DNA of 36,200 bases from assembly GCF_045635475.1 (NCBI RefSeq), contig NZ_JBJGXI010000053.1:1-36200 (forward strand), read 5' to 3'. Below are positions 9,681-18,908 of this stretch, one piece after another (within the stretch, counting starts at the first letter, position 1; the number at the start of each line of letters is the position of its first letter). Under the pieces are notes generated by a model. That model searched no databases and was not told where the DNA came from. It worked only from the letters and a program-made list of their open reading frames with translations. Position numbers and translations under genes: made by a program. Source of the DNA: JBJGXI01 sp045635475. GTDB taxonomy: Bacteria; Bacillota; Bacilli; Bacillales; Amphibacillaceae.

Positions 9681-11516
9681 ATGAAACAAGAAGAAATAAA
9701 AAACGCATTATTATCAGCCGACAGAGATCGGTATTCGCTCCTATTTTCTAGTAAACAAGAACGAGATGAGTGGCTAAAAAAAACAAAATCTAATCCGAGT
9801 TTCGATCCTAAACTGGATGAGATAAAAAACGAAATTGAACTTTGTCTAGCTAAACCTATTGAAGAAATTAAGTACGGTGTTTTTAAGTTATTCCACGAAA
9901 ATGGATCACGTCTCGAATATGAACGGATTTATTTTGCAAAAAGAAGAAGATTAACTACGATAGGTTTAGCAGCACTGCTTTACCCGGAAAATGAAATCTA
10001 TAAAGAAGAATTACAAGAAGTCATTTGGTCAATCTGTAATGAATATTCGTGGTGTTTACCTGCTCATTTAAAGAACAGTCCAGAGATGTCGGTTGATGTG
10101 AATTATACATTGCACAGGGAGCATATATCCTATACGATTGATTTATTTTCTGCTGAAACCGCATTTGCATTAAGTGAAATTTTGCAAGTGACAGGGGGAA
10201 CCCTTGACCCGCTAATCCAAAAACGGGTGCGTGAAGAAATTTACCTGAGAGTAATTTGGCCATATATCCATCAAAGCGGATATGAATGGGAAACCGCTGA
10301 GCATAATTGGGCAGCAGTATGCGCAGGATCGATAGGTGCTACAGCGTTACATCTAATAGAAGATAATGAGGAACTATCAGCTGTGTTAGAGAAGGTCCTA
10401 GTAACGATGGAATACTACCTTAAGGGATTTAATGATGATGGCACATGTACTGAGGGTTATAGTTATTGGGAATATGGTTTTGGCTTTTACGTCTATTTTG
10501 CTGATCTATTAATAAAGAAAACAAACGGAAACATCGATCTATTTAATGCTAATAAAGTACATGAAATCGCTCTGTTCCAACAAAAATGTTTTCTCGATAA
10601 GAACAAAGTTGTTAATTTCTCTGATGCTGAAGCAACTTCATCGGTATTTTTAGGACTCAGTCATTATTTAGCAAAGATCTATTCTGATTTTGATATCCCT
10701 GAAAGCAATCTTGGCGCTAGAATCACAGAAGATCATTGTAGTAGATGGGCACCAGCATTAAGAAGCTTGCTTTGGTTTGACGAAAAAGCAGAGGGTAAAC
10801 CTTGGAATGACGCTACATACTACTTTGAGGAATCACAATGGTTTGTTTCTAGGCATACGTCCAATAATGGAAGGTTTTCTTTTGCAGCGAAGGGCGGTCA
10901 TAATGATGAACCGCATAATCATAATGATATTGGCCAATTCATTCTTTACGGAAATGACAAAACTTACTTAAAAGACTTAGGTAGTGGGGAGTATACTGCT
11001 GGTTATTTTGCTGAGGAGAGATATTCTTATTTGTGCAACAGTTCTGAAGGGCATTCTGTCCCCATCATTAACAGACAGTTTCAATCCGAAGGTGCAACAA
11101 ATTCTGCTACGATTCAAAGTGTTTCTACTGGTTCAAAGGTGGAATCCTTTGAAATGGAATATAGTCGAGCTTACACAATGGAAAACTTGCAGCAGTTAGT
11201 AAGAAAATTTACTTGGAACAAGTTAGATTTTCCAAGTCTTATCTTAGAAGATAGATATACTTTTACAAAATATCCTGAATCAATCACAGAGCGATTAATC
11301 ACACCAGTACTAGCTGTTGAGGAGAATGAGGAAGGGATAGTTCTAGATGAGAAGTTGCTTATCAAATTTGATCGGAATCAATTACAATTTCGGAAAGAAA
11401 AAATTGAATTTTCAAATCATGCTGGTGATCTTGAAGAAAATATCGCGTTAAATTTTGATGTTAAGTACGTAGAGAAAGATTGTGTGATTACATTTGTTTT
11501 TCAATTTTTAGATTAA
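9681..11516 (+). CDS. Heparinase II/III-family polysaccharide lyase-like protein
   Basis: This 611-residue protein matches the heparinase II/III family: an N-terminal alpha/alpha toroid (about 1-370) and a C-terminal beta-sheet domain. Characteristic motifs are A-E-H-N-W (His208), G-G-H-N-D-E-P-H-N-H-N-D-I-G (405-418) and the Tyr-rich stretch near 440-455. The family cleaves uronic-acid glycosidic bonds by beta-elimination, leaving a 4,5-unsaturated uronate, the substrate of the GH88 enzyme two genes downstream. There is no signal peptide, so it would act on imported oligosaccharides in the cytoplasm. The ATG at 9681 has AAAAGGAG upstream; the longer frame from 9561 overlaps the regulator and is rejected. 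It lies 37 bases after the regulator gene. Confidence 0.85.
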   Translation: MKQEEIKNALLSADRDRYSLLFSSKQERDEWLKKTKSNPSFDPKLDEIKNEIELCLAKPIEEIKYGVFKLFHENGSRLEYERIYFAKRRRLTTIGLAALLYPENEIYKEELQEVIWSICNEYSWCLPAHLKNSPEMSVDVNYTLHREHISYTIDLFSAETAFALSEILQVTGGTLDPLIQKRVREEIYLRVIWPYIHQSGYEWETAEHNWAAVCAGSIGATALHLIEDNEELSAVLEKVLVTMEYYLKGFNDDGTCTEGYSYWEYGFGFYVYFADLLIKKTNGNIDLFNANKVHEIALFQQKCFLDKNKVVNFSDAEATSSVFLGLSHYLAKIYSDFDIPESNLGARITEDHCSRWAPALRSLLWFDEKAEGKPWNDATYYFEESQWFVSRHTSNNGRFSFAAKGGHNDEPHNHNDIGQFILYGNDKTYLKDLGSGEYTAGYFAEERYSYLCNSSEGHSVPIINRQFQSEGATNSATIQSVSTGSKVESFEMEYSRAYTMENLQQLVRKFTWNKLDFPSLILEDRYTFTKYPESITERLITPVLAVEENEEGIVLDEKLLIKFDRNQLQFRKEKIEFSNHAGDLEENIALNFDVKYVEKDCVITFVFQFLD

Positions 11517-11558
11517 ATATAGCACCACGTATTTTACATAAAAGGGGAGACGATGAAG

Positions 11559-13409
11559 ATGACGATCGACTTACAAATTAAAAGCAATCCGCTTCGTAGT
11601 AAAGAGGATGTACAGCTTGCAGTTATGCAAATTTGTGATCCATTAAAGTCGTTTTACAGTGAAGGGCGTGCCCATATTTCAATAGGGAGTACCGGGGCAG
11701 CCTACTCGGATGCAGTTGCACAAATGGAAGGGTTCTCACGGGTACTGTGGGGGCTTGCTCCATTACTGGCTGGAGGCGAAGCGTATGATTTATGGGATTT
11801 ACAACTAGAAGGAATTAAAAATGGAACAAATCCTGACCATCATGAATACTGGGGTAATCTTCAAGATTATGACCAGCGAATAGTTGAGATGGCTGCCTTT
11901 GGTTTAACATTAGCAATTGCACCTGAAAAGATTTGGGAACCACTTAATGAAATAGAAAAAGCAAATTTAGTAGCCTGGTTAGACCAAGTAAATCACTATC
12001 CTGTGCATGATTGTAACTGGCTATTCTTTCCTGTTCTCGTCAACTTAGGGTTTAAAGAAGTAGGTGTTCCTTACAATGAGGAAACATTAGAGCGAAATTT
12101 AAATAGAATCGATGATTTTTATTTATCCGATGGTTGGTATGCAGACGGGATTGGCGGTCATGCGGATTATTATGTTTCCTTTGCGCTGCATTTTTATGGG
12201 CTATTTTATGCGAAATTAATGGAAAATGAGGATCCAGAACGGGCAAATCGTTTTAAAGACCGTGCGACATTGTTTGCACATGATTTTATTTATTGGTTTG
12301 CAGAAGACGGATCAGCACTGCCATATGGCAGAAGTATGACGTATCGATTCTCTCAATCTGCCTTTTGGAGTGCATTAGCTTTTGCTGAAGTGGAGGCGTT
12401 TCCTTATGGCGTGATTAAGGGGCTTGTGTTAAATAACTTGCGTTGGTGGTTTCAGCAACCAATCTTTAGTTCAGATGGTTTATTAACGATTGGTTATCGT
12501 TATCCGAATCTTGTGATGGGTGAAAATTATAATTCACCGAGTTCTCCTTATTGGGCATTAAAAACCTTTTTAATACTGGTGCTAAAGGATGACCATCCAT
12601 TTTGGCAAGCAGAAGAATTACCTTTTCCTACACTAGAGGAACGTTCTGTCCAGCAGCACCCACACTTAGTTCTCTGTAGACAGGAAAGCAAGAATCACCT
12701 TGCTGCCTTTAATACAGGGCATTTATCAACGGATGAGCATACACATACGTCTGCTAAATATGAGAAGTTTGTATATTCAAATGTTTTTGGTTTTAGTGTG
12801 CCTAGAGGGGAATGGGGGCTTCAGCAAGGGGCATTTGATTCGATGCTTGCCTTGAGTGAAGGCGATAACCTGTACCGAGTTAAAAGAAGATGTGAAAAGA
12901 CTTTCATCGAAAATGATGTAATCTATTCGCGTTGGAAACCATGGGGAAATGTAGATGTGGAAACATGGTTAATTCCAGGCTTACCATGGCATATAAGGAT
13001 ACATTGTATTCGTACGGAGCGTTATCTAGATACAGCAGAAGGTGGTTTTGCATTACCAGTAGAAGGTGCAAGCTTTAACAAAGAAAAAATAGTGAAAACA
13101 GAAAATGATAAAGAAGCTGTTGCTACATTTACTTGGGGAACTAGTGCTATTAGAAACTTAAACGGTTCTGGTAAGCCTGAGCTTGTATTCCCGAATGCAA
13201 ATACAAATCTAATACATTCGAAAACGGTTATCCCAATGATTAAATCAAAGCTTTCACCAGGCACACATTGGCTTGTTTCAGCTGTGTACGGGGAACCTGA
13301 AAGTGATGATAAATGGAACGAAGCACCTCGAGTTGAGATAACTAACGATCGAGTAGTTGTTTATTCGGTGGACGAAAAGAGTGTAATCTTTGAGAAAGAA
13401 TTGAGTTAA
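11559..13409 (+). CDS. DUF2264-family protein, putative glycoside-active enzyme
   Basis: This 616-residue protein matches DUF2264: the opening N-P-L-x-S-K-E-D-V-Q-L-A stretch, H-D-C-N-W-L-F-F-P in the first third, D-G-W-Y-A-D-G-I-G-G-H-A-D-Y-Y, and Y-G-R-S-M-T-Y-R-F-S-Q-S-A-F-W, followed by a beta-rich C-terminal half with H-T-H-T-S-A-K-Y. The helical toroid-like N-terminal half suggests a carbohydrate-active enzyme. I recall that some related proteins have been assigned beta-glucuronidase activity but cannot verify it here. No signal peptide is present. ATG codons occur at 11553 and 11559; GGGGAG lies 3 and 9 bases before them, so 11559 is preferred. It sits between the lyase and GH88 genes in one operon. 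Confidence 0.85.
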   Translation: MTIDLQIKSNPLRSKEDVQLAVMQICDPLKSFYSEGRAHISIGSTGAAYSDAVAQMEGFSRVLWGLAPLLAGGEAYDLWDLQLEGIKNGTNPDHHEYWGNLQDYDQRIVEMAAFGLTLAIAPEKIWEPLNEIEKANLVAWLDQVNHYPVHDCNWLFFPVLVNLGFKEVGVPYNEETLERNLNRIDDFYLSDGWYADGIGGHADYYVSFALHFYGLFYAKLMENEDPERANRFKDRATLFAHDFIYWFAEDGSALPYGRSMTYRFSQSAFWSALAFAEVEAFPYGVIKGLVLNNLRWWFQQPIFSSDGLLTIGYRYPNLVMGENYNSPSSPYWALKTFLILVLKDDHPFWQAEELPFPTLEERSVQQHPHLVLCRQESKNHLAAFNTGHLSTDEHTHTSAKYEKFVYSNVFGFSVPRGEWGLQQGAFDSMLALSEGDNLYRVKRRCEKTFIENDVIYSRWKPWGNVDVETWLIPGLPWHIRIHCIRTERYLDTAEGGFALPVEGASFNKEKIVKTENDKEAVATFTWGTSAIRNLNGSGKPELVFPNANTNLIHSKTVIPMIKSKLSPGTHWLVSAVYGEPESDDKWNEAPRVEITNDRVVVYSVDEKSVIFEKELS

Positions 13410-13431
13410 TTAATTGAAAGGGAGAGTTAAC

Positions 13432-14547
13432 ATGAGTTGGAAACAAGCAATTGAAAAGACACTTGAAAAAACAAAGAATAATATTAATCGTTATAACGGA
13501 TTATTTCCACATACAAGTGTAGATGGAGAATATCAGTTAAATGATAATAACAATTGGACAGATGGATTCTGGTCAGGGATTTTATGGTTAAGCTATGAAT
13601 ATAGCAAAGATGAAACTTTTAAAGAAGCTGCTCAGTCATCAGTGGAAAGTTTCCGAAATCGACTTGAAAAAAATATTGGGCTTGAAACACACGATATTGG
13701 TTTTCTATATACACCTTCGACAAAAGCGCAATGGATGATCGAAGACGATGAAGCTGCAAAGAAATTATCTTTAGAAGCAGCGGATAAACTGATGGTGCGC
13801 TATCGTCCGGAAGCGGGAATCATTCAAGCCTGGGGACCTGTAGGTGACGAGGCGCAGGGTGGACGTATTATTGTTGATTGTTTAATGAATATGCCCCTGT
13901 TATTCTGGGCGAGTGAGACTACTGGTGATTCAAAATATAAAGATGCCGCTATCCAATTTGTTGAAAAGGCTCGCAAGTTCTTGATGCGCGGTGATGATTC
14001 TTCTTATCATACGTTTTATTTTGATCAAGAAACCGGTGCAGCTATACGTGGAGCAACACAGCAAGGCTACAGAGATGGCTCTACATGGACACGAGGGCAG
14101 GCATGGGCAATTTATGGATTTGCACTTGCCTACCGGTACACAAACAACCCACTATATTTAGAAACATCAAGAAGAGCTGCACATTTCTTTGTTAATCATT
14201 TACCGGAAAACTATGTAGCACATTGGGATTTTGACGCCCCAGTAGATGAAAACATAAATCCAGATAGCTCCGCTTCTGCGATTGCTGCTTGCGGAATGCT
14301 TGAACTACTATCGCATTTGGATAAGAATGATAAAGATGTAGAGTTCTTTGAAGAGGCAATCAACAAGTCTATATCATCATTAGTAGAAGATTATGCAACA
14401 GAATCAACGGAGCAAGGTTTAATAGATCACGGTTCTTATAGTGTTTTAGAAAATAAGTCACCTGATGATTTCGTTATTTGGGGAGATTACTTCTATTTAG
14501 AAGCGTTAATGCGGTTAGAGAATAAGCATAAAGGTTATTGGTATTAA
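13432..14547 (+). CDS. ugl: GH88 unsaturated glucuronyl hydrolase
   Basis: This 371-residue enzyme is close in length to characterised Bacillus unsaturated glucuronyl hydrolase (about 377 residues). It would remove 4,5-unsaturated glucuronate from oligosaccharides released by lyases, through hydration of the double bond. The two catalytic Asp residues of the family fall at the same numbers here: Asp88 in T-H-D-I-G-F and Asp149 in I-I-V-D-C. W-T-D-G-F-W-S-G and S-T-W-T-R-G-Q-A-W are also typical. It has no signal peptide and so is cytoplasmic. The ATG at 13432 has AAAGGGAG upstream and replaces an in-frame TTG at 13414. It is the last gene of the left plus-strand run, followed by a bidirectional hairpin. 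Confidence 0.93.
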   Translation: MSWKQAIEKTLEKTKNNINRYNGLFPHTSVDGEYQLNDNNNWTDGFWSGILWLSYEYSKDETFKEAAQSSVESFRNRLEKNIGLETHDIGFLYTPSTKAQWMIEDDEAAKKLSLEAADKLMVRYRPEAGIIQAWGPVGDEAQGGRIIVDCLMNMPLLFWASETTGDSKYKDAAIQFVEKARKFLMRGDDSSYHTFYFDQETGAAIRGATQQGYRDGSTWTRGQAWAIYGFALAYRYTNNPLYLETSRRAAHFFVNHLPENYVAHWDFDAPVDENINPDSSASAIAACGMLELLSHLDKNDKDVEFFEEAINKSISSLVEDYATESTEQGLIDHGSYSVLENKSPDDFVIWGDYFYLEALMRLENKHKGYWY

Positions 14548-14552
14548 TACGA

Positions 14553-14589
14553 AAGATGAAGGATGAGCTATGTGCTCATCCTTCATCTT
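14553..14589. terminator. Bidirectional hairpin between converging GH88 and GH2 genes
   Basis: A perfect 16-base-pair stem (AAGATGAAGGATGAGC paired with its complement) and 5-base loop lie between the GH88 stop and the GH2 stop. The flanking U-tracts are weak in both directions, so termination efficiency is uncertain, but stem length and position fit a shared terminator. Confidence 0.7.
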
Positions 14590-14590
14590 G

Positions 14591-16306
14591 TTATTTGCTA
14601 TTTTTATATATTTCACGAACAACACGAAAAGCCTGCTTAGGCTTGCGGTATTCATTGACGAGTCCTTTATTGTTAAAGCCGCGTGCACGATCGCGGAAGT
14701 GTGGTTGGTGACTTTGTAAGTCTGCTCGAATATCAGCAAACTGCCAAACGAACGTCCCGACTATTTTGGGGTCGTTATTAAAAATATGGAGTGCGTCACC
14801 AACAATTTCTGCTTGATAATCTTCACTAAATAAGCGGTTCTCCCATCCGGTGTCTCCATAAATTCCAGCACCACCGAATTCGGTCATCATAACGGGTTTA
14901 TCACCTGCACCCATTTTATCAGCATAGGCATGGAAATTTTCCAACATATGTTTAAAGCCGTCTACTTTACCTTCGTACCAACCATGATATTTATTAATAC
15001 CGATCACATCAAACAATGGTAGTGTAATATCGTTGAGAGGATCCATCGTTGCATACGTAATTAACCTGGATTGGTCCTTGTTTTTTACACGGTTAATAAG
15101 GGTAACAGAAAGGTCATATGCTTCTTTGCTGTGGGTCTTAATTTCGTTATGAACAGACCAGAACAAAATCGAAGGATGATGAATATCTCTATCGATCATT
15201 TCATCAATCATATGTGATGCCCGTTCGATGACGACAGGATTAGCTAGAGGCTCCACTGGTAAATGGGCACCCCAAATCGGAATTTCACTCCAATAGGCGA
15301 TCCCACGCTCATCTAAAAGATCAATCCAATACTTACTTTGTGGATAGTGGGAACCACGAACAGCGTTACAACCCATTTCTTCAACAATATCTAAATCCTT
15401 TGTCATCAATTTAGCTGGAAAAGCAAAGCCCCACTCAGGGTGTTCTTCATGCCGATTTATCCCTTGAAAGTATATTTCTTCATGATTGATCCGTATTTTT
15501 CCGTTTAATGTATCGATAAGACGAAAGCCAATTCGATCAATCTTATCATCTTTTTCTATGTCGACTCTTATTTTATATAATTCTGGTGCACCTACATTCC
15601 ATAAACGCAGATTTTCCCAACGTTGCTTTATGTTTACATGCTTTGTTTTGCGAGCTCCGATTGAAACGGTTTGATTGTATATATCGTCAGTATCTGCACC
15701 AACTTTAACTGGTACCTGCTCGGTTGTGTCAACTAATGAACGTAACTGGACGGTTATATTAACATCTGCTGTTGTGAGAAGGTTAGTATCTTGGTTGTAG
15801 TCCACTTGAAAATTCTCAATAAATACATCTGGCAGTGTTTGTAGTTCGACTGGTCGAATAATACCACCATAATGATACCAGTCAACATAATGATATGGAA
15901 TAGTTGCTTCATCAAGTTTACTATCCGTTCGCACAATCAGTTCATGGTTACCAGCAGATAAAGATGGAATCGTGAAATTAAATGGAGAGAATCCACCGTA
16001 GTGATAGCCTAGGTGCTCACCATCTAAATATACATTTGCATGATTTAGAATGCCGTGAAAAATGAGTCGAACGTGTTCTGATGATGGTAAGGTAAAGGTC
16101 GTTCGATACCAGGCAACCCCCTCATAATCATATAATCCGATTTCATTGTTCCAACAAGAAGGAACAAACATGGAGCGAGACGACTCAGGAAATTGCTTAT
16201 ACCATTGTTCCTTCAATCCAACATCGTGTGGGTCAACGACAAAGGACCATGCCCCGTTTAATAGTTTAGTTTGCCGCTTTTCGTGTTCTTGGAAAGTTCT
16301 TATCAA
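14591..16306 (-). CDS. uidA: GH2 beta-glucuronidase
   Basis: This roughly 571-residue enzyme has the GH2 domain order: sugar-binding jelly roll, immunoglobulin-like domain and TIM barrel. Numbered from an upstream GTG, the acid/base is Glu391 in V-H-N-E and the nucleophile Glu479 in M-T-E-F. The N-x-K motif that binds the glucuronate carboxylate is present (N548-N-K550 in G-F-N-N-K-G, followed by Y-R-K-P-K), which favours beta-glucuronidase over galactosidase or mannosidase. It lacks a signal peptide and should act on imported glucuronides. GGAGGTG lies 6 bases before a TTG at 16306; the GTG at 16315 is part of that ribosome binding site, so the TTG start is preferred. It is divergent from the AraC regulator at 16422. 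Confidence 0.9.
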   Translation of the reverse strand: MIRTFQEHEKRQTKLLNGAWSFVVDPHDVGLKEQWYKQFPESSRSMFVPSCWNNEIGLYDYEGVAWYRTTFTLPSSEHVRLIFHGILNHANVYLDGEHLGYHYGGFSPFNFTIPSLSAGNHELIVRTDSKLDEATIPYHYVDWYHYGGIIRPVELQTLPDVFIENFQVDYNQDTNLLTTADVNITVQLRSLVDTTEQVPVKVGADTDDIYNQTVSIGARKTKHVNIKQRWENLRLWNVGAPELYKIRVDIEKDDKIDRIGFRLIDTLNGKIRINHEEIYFQGINRHEEHPEWGFAFPAKLMTKDLDIVEEMGCNAVRGSHYPQSKYWIDLLDERGIAYWSEIPIWGAHLPVEPLANPVVIERASHMIDEMIDRDIHHPSILFWSVHNEIKTHSKEAYDLSVTLINRVKNKDQSRLITYATMDPLNDITLPLFDVIGINKYHGWYEGKVDGFKHMLENFHAYADKMGAGDKPVMMTEFGGAGIYGDTGWENRLFSEDYQAEIVGDALHIFNNDPKIVGTFVWQFADIRADLQSHQPHFRDRARGFNNKGLVNEYRKPKQAFRVVREIYKNSK

Positions 16307-16335
16307 AAATGACACCTCCAGAAGTTAATAACTGC

Positions 16336-16365
16336 ATTGTATCAAGTATCAAGACAAGATAGAAT
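16336..16365. promoter_or_regulatory. Overlapping divergent promoters for GH2 and AraC genes
   Basis: On the minus strand TGATACAAT (16336-16344) is an extended -10 element about 30 bases before the GH2 start. On the plus strand TTGTAT (16337-16342), a 17-base spacer and TAGAAT (16360-16365) form a promoter for the AraC gene. The plus -35 overlaps the minus -10. Within them is a tandem repeat TATCAAG-TATCAAG (16340-16353), suited to an AraC-type half-site pair. Confidence 0.5.
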
Positions 16366-16421
16366 GAAAGAAACAATACTGTTAATTTGTCAAAAACGCT
16401 CCTCGGGAAAGGGTGTTTCCA

Positions 16422-17255
16422 ATGAAGATAGATGAACAATTGGGAGTTCATATTCACTTAATTTATGAAAAACCTGCAATTGCTGGGTGGGAGGATATTC
16501 GCCGTTCCTTTGATGTACATAGCTTGTACTGGATTCAAGCAGGTAAAGGTACGTTTTATACTGACAAAGCGCATGAGGTAACACAGGGTATGCTTGTTTA
16601 TTTAAGACCAGGGCTTAAAATGAGAATGAACGCTGATCAGGATGATCCGCTTCAAATTAAGATGATATTATTTGATTGTGCAACAATCTGCTATAAGGAT
16701 GGGTCTTGGCATACTGAAGCGATCCATAATAGTTTAGAGATACAATTTCTGCAACAGTTTTCTCCAATAGAAGAAAAGCAAGTCGATAATATGTTTAATC
16801 AAATCTTATCCAACGGTAGTTCGAGAAATAAGATGAATGAACTAAAAAGTAAAACTATATTAACTGAACTCATCTACAAACTAATATTTGATGACGACAG
16901 ACAAGAACTAAAGGATGAGGGAACTGCTTACCATGCATATGTTCAAGCAAAGCATTATATCGAGCAGCACTACAATCAAAATATTAAAGTCAAAGTTTTG
17001 GCAGAAAAATTTACTATTTCAACGTCATTTTTGCGGAAAATGTTTCATCAGTTTACAGGAGAGAGTCCAAAACAGTATTTAAATAGAATACGTCACGAGC
17101 AAGCCGTGCGATTACTAGTTTATTCGGAGGAATCTATGAAAGACATTGCTTTTGCTTGTGGATACGTAGATGAATATCATTTTAGTAAAATATTTAAACT
17201 GCAAGAAGGATTGCCACCAACTAGATTTCGAGAGCAGAAAAGGGTAAAAGATTAG
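16422..17255 (+). CDS. AraC-family transcriptional regulator
   Basis: This 277-residue regulator has an N-terminal beta-rich cupin-like effector domain (about 1-140) and a C-terminal AraC/XylS double helix-turn-helix (about 178-275), with I-A-F-A-C-G-Y-V-D-E-Y-H-F-S in the second motif and a P-P-T-R-F-R terminus. Adjacent divergent placement and interlocked promoters make the GH2 beta-glucuronidase gene the likeliest target. The ATG at 16422 has AAAGGGTG 6 bases upstream; an in-frame GTG at 16413 lies within that site. The effector is probably a sugar but is not identifiable. Confidence 0.9.
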   Translation: MKIDEQLGVHIHLIYEKPAIAGWEDIRRSFDVHSLYWIQAGKGTFYTDKAHEVTQGMLVYLRPGLKMRMNADQDDPLQIKMILFDCATICYKDGSWHTEAIHNSLEIQFLQQFSPIEEKQVDNMFNQILSNGSSRNKMNELKSKTILTELIYKLIFDDDRQELKDEGTAYHAYVQAKHYIEQHYNQNIKVKVLAEKFTISTSFLRKMFHQFTGESPKQYLNRIRHEQAVRLLVYSEESMKDIAFACGYVDEYHFSKIFKLQEGLPPTRFREQKRVKD

Positions 17256-17337
17256 ATGGGTTGTAGATAACTCGCTTGAGGTAAAGATAACTCTATAAAG
17301 CTGCTTTATTTATATTGGTGGAGAAGTGTAACCTTTT

Positions 17338-17884
17338 TTAAAAAGTCTCTTTGTAAAAGCTTGTTGTTTTTTTTATTTCATAGTTGAAATAATATAAGTC
17401 GTAGTTGGAGAGTGCTTGACCCGCTCCGGAAATGCCCTTCACTTTCCGCGGGGGGCTAGTGAGCCTCGAACTGCGTTCTGCGGGGTCTCACTTACGCCGC
17501 TAGTCCCGCAGGAGTCGAAGGGCATTTCCTCCGCTGTTAACTGGATTGCTCCTTACGTCGGGTGGTGATTGGAGCTCCAGGCAGTCGATCCTCGAAAATG
17601 AAAACCGCATTTTCTTCGTGCGGTGTAATTCGGGGAAGTTAATTCAATGTCCTGCGGGAAAAGCGCGAGCTGAAGATCCACTAGAGAAGCGCTCTTTGGG
17701 ACTGCGATTACTCGTCCCACCGAAAACATTTGCTTCTGAGTTAGCTGAAGCCGTGCCTGTTTAAAGAAAAACGCTTTAAACTAGCGAAAAGCGACTGCCT
17801 GGAGCGGAAATCACGGCACTACGTTACGACGCATATTAGCTATTTTACGCTATAACAACAATCTTCTAAAAAACAGCCTTTACA
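17338..17884. repeat. Large structured intergenic repeat, copy 1
   Basis: This roughly 545-base element fills most of the 735-base gap between two AraC genes. It has imperfect terminal inverted repeats (AAAAGTCTCTTTGTAAAA at the left, a complementary CTTCTAAAAAACAGCCTTT at the right) and two hairpin blocks. One pairs GGAAATGCCCTTC (17428-17440) with GAAGGGCATTTCC (17517-17529); the other pairs CTCCAGGCAGTCG (17575-17587) with CGACTGCCTGGAG (17792-17804). Its GC content is clearly higher than that of neighbouring sequence. A diverged copy lies at 28268-28790. An open frame inside it (17546-17764) resembles no protein and is judged non-coding. Confidence 0.8.
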
Positions 17885-17900
17885 AAGGGACAAGTGACAT

Positions 17901-17916
17901 GAAATATGAATATTTC
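17901..17916. promoter_or_regulatory. Palindrome upstream of the second AraC gene
   Basis: GAAATAT and ATATTTC form a 7-base inverted repeat separated by two bases, about 75 bases before the start at 17991. It may be an operator for self-regulation. No convincing -35/-10 pair was found alongside it. Confidence 0.3.
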
Positions 17917-17990
17917 GATATGGTAAAATTGATAAAGAATTACCTGCATAATTACACTTGAAATAGATAGCTAGGAAAGGAGATCTTTAA

Positions 17991-18797
17991 ATGGTTATTT
18001 TATATGAAAATAGAGGTGTACCGTTTAGCTTTTTTTCTACTGCAAATCTCACCTTCCATGCACACTTCCATCAACAAATTGAAATACTTTTTGTGTTGGA
18101 CGGAGAAGTAAATGTGTGCATAAATGGTACTGATAAAGTATTAAATGTTGGGGATCTTGCTATTGCTTTTCCTAATGCAATTCATCAATATGAGACAGAA
18201 CAATACAGTCAAGTTGCGCTGCTTATTTTTAGCATGGATATTGCGGGCGATTTCTCCACCAACCTCCTCAAATATGAGAGCCCATCCCCTTTTTTATCTA
18301 GTAACAAGGTGCATAAAGATATCCCTTATTGCATCAAAGCATTTCAAGAACAACCTCAAATTAAGAACATGGATGTAAGATTAATGAAAGGCTATATAAC
18401 GGTCATGCTCAGCAGAATCTTTGAAAATTTAAACCTACAAGAAATTTGTAATAGGCATCAATATGAGTTAACACACCAAACCCTTGTTTACATTACTAAT
18501 CATTTTAAAGAACCGATTACGCTTGAACATGTTGCAAAGCAAATTGGCGCTAGTAAATACCATCTTTCTCGAATTTTTTCGAAAAATATTAGAAGTAATT
18601 TTAATACATATTTAAATGCGCTTCGAATCAATCATGCCCAGTACTTATTAAGTGAATCTCAACTTAACATTACTGAAATTGCATTTGAATCAGGCTTCGA
18701 AAGTCCAAGAACGTTTTATCGGGCCTTTCAATCCCTTTGTCATACAACTCCGACTGCATTTAGGAAAAAAACAACTAATAACAATACCGTTTCTTAA
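17991..18797 (+). CDS. AraC-family transcriptional regulator
   Basis: This 268-residue regulator has an N-terminal cupin-type sugar-sensing domain, with His-rich F-H-A-H-F-H-Q-Q near residue 23-30 and a G-D-L-A-I-A-F-P-N strand near 56-64. A C-terminal AraC/XylS domain (about 165-265) contains I-A-F-E-S-G-F-E-S-P-R-T-F. The start follows AAAGGAG closely. It lies 111 bases upstream of the ThuA-like gene in the same direction, so it may control the ThuA/dehydrogenase pair. No terminator separates them. Confidence 0.9.
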   Translation: MVILYENRGVPFSFFSTANLTFHAHFHQQIEILFVLDGEVNVCINGTDKVLNVGDLAIAFPNAIHQYETEQYSQVALLIFSMDIAGDFSTNLLKYESPSPFLSSNKVHKDIPYCIKAFQEQPQIKNMDVRLMKGYITVMLSRIFENLNLQEICNRHQYELTHQTLVYITNHFKEPITLEHVAKQIGASKYHLSRIFSKNIRSNFNTYLNALRINHAQYLLSESQLNITEIAFESGFESPRTFYRAFQSLCHTTPTAFRKKTTNNNTVS

Positions 18798-18908
18798 AAG
18801 AATAATTAATAGAGCAATATTTGGCACAAATGAATAAGATTCTGACAAGAAGTATTCGCCTTGAGTTGCTATGCTTAAGCTATAGTTAGAAAGGGGTGTA
18901 CCATTATA

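Noticed and set aside
10777..11199. Plus-strand frames overlapping the heparinase-like gene
   Set aside because: Out-of-frame shadows with no initiation signals.
15486..15674. Plus-strand frame antisense to the GH2 gene
   Set aside because: Shadow of the well-supported glycosidase frame; no ribosome binding site.
17546..17764. Open frame of 72 codons inside repeat copy 1
   Set aside because: It lies within palindromic non-coding sequence, lacks a ribosome binding site and is not preserved in copy 2.
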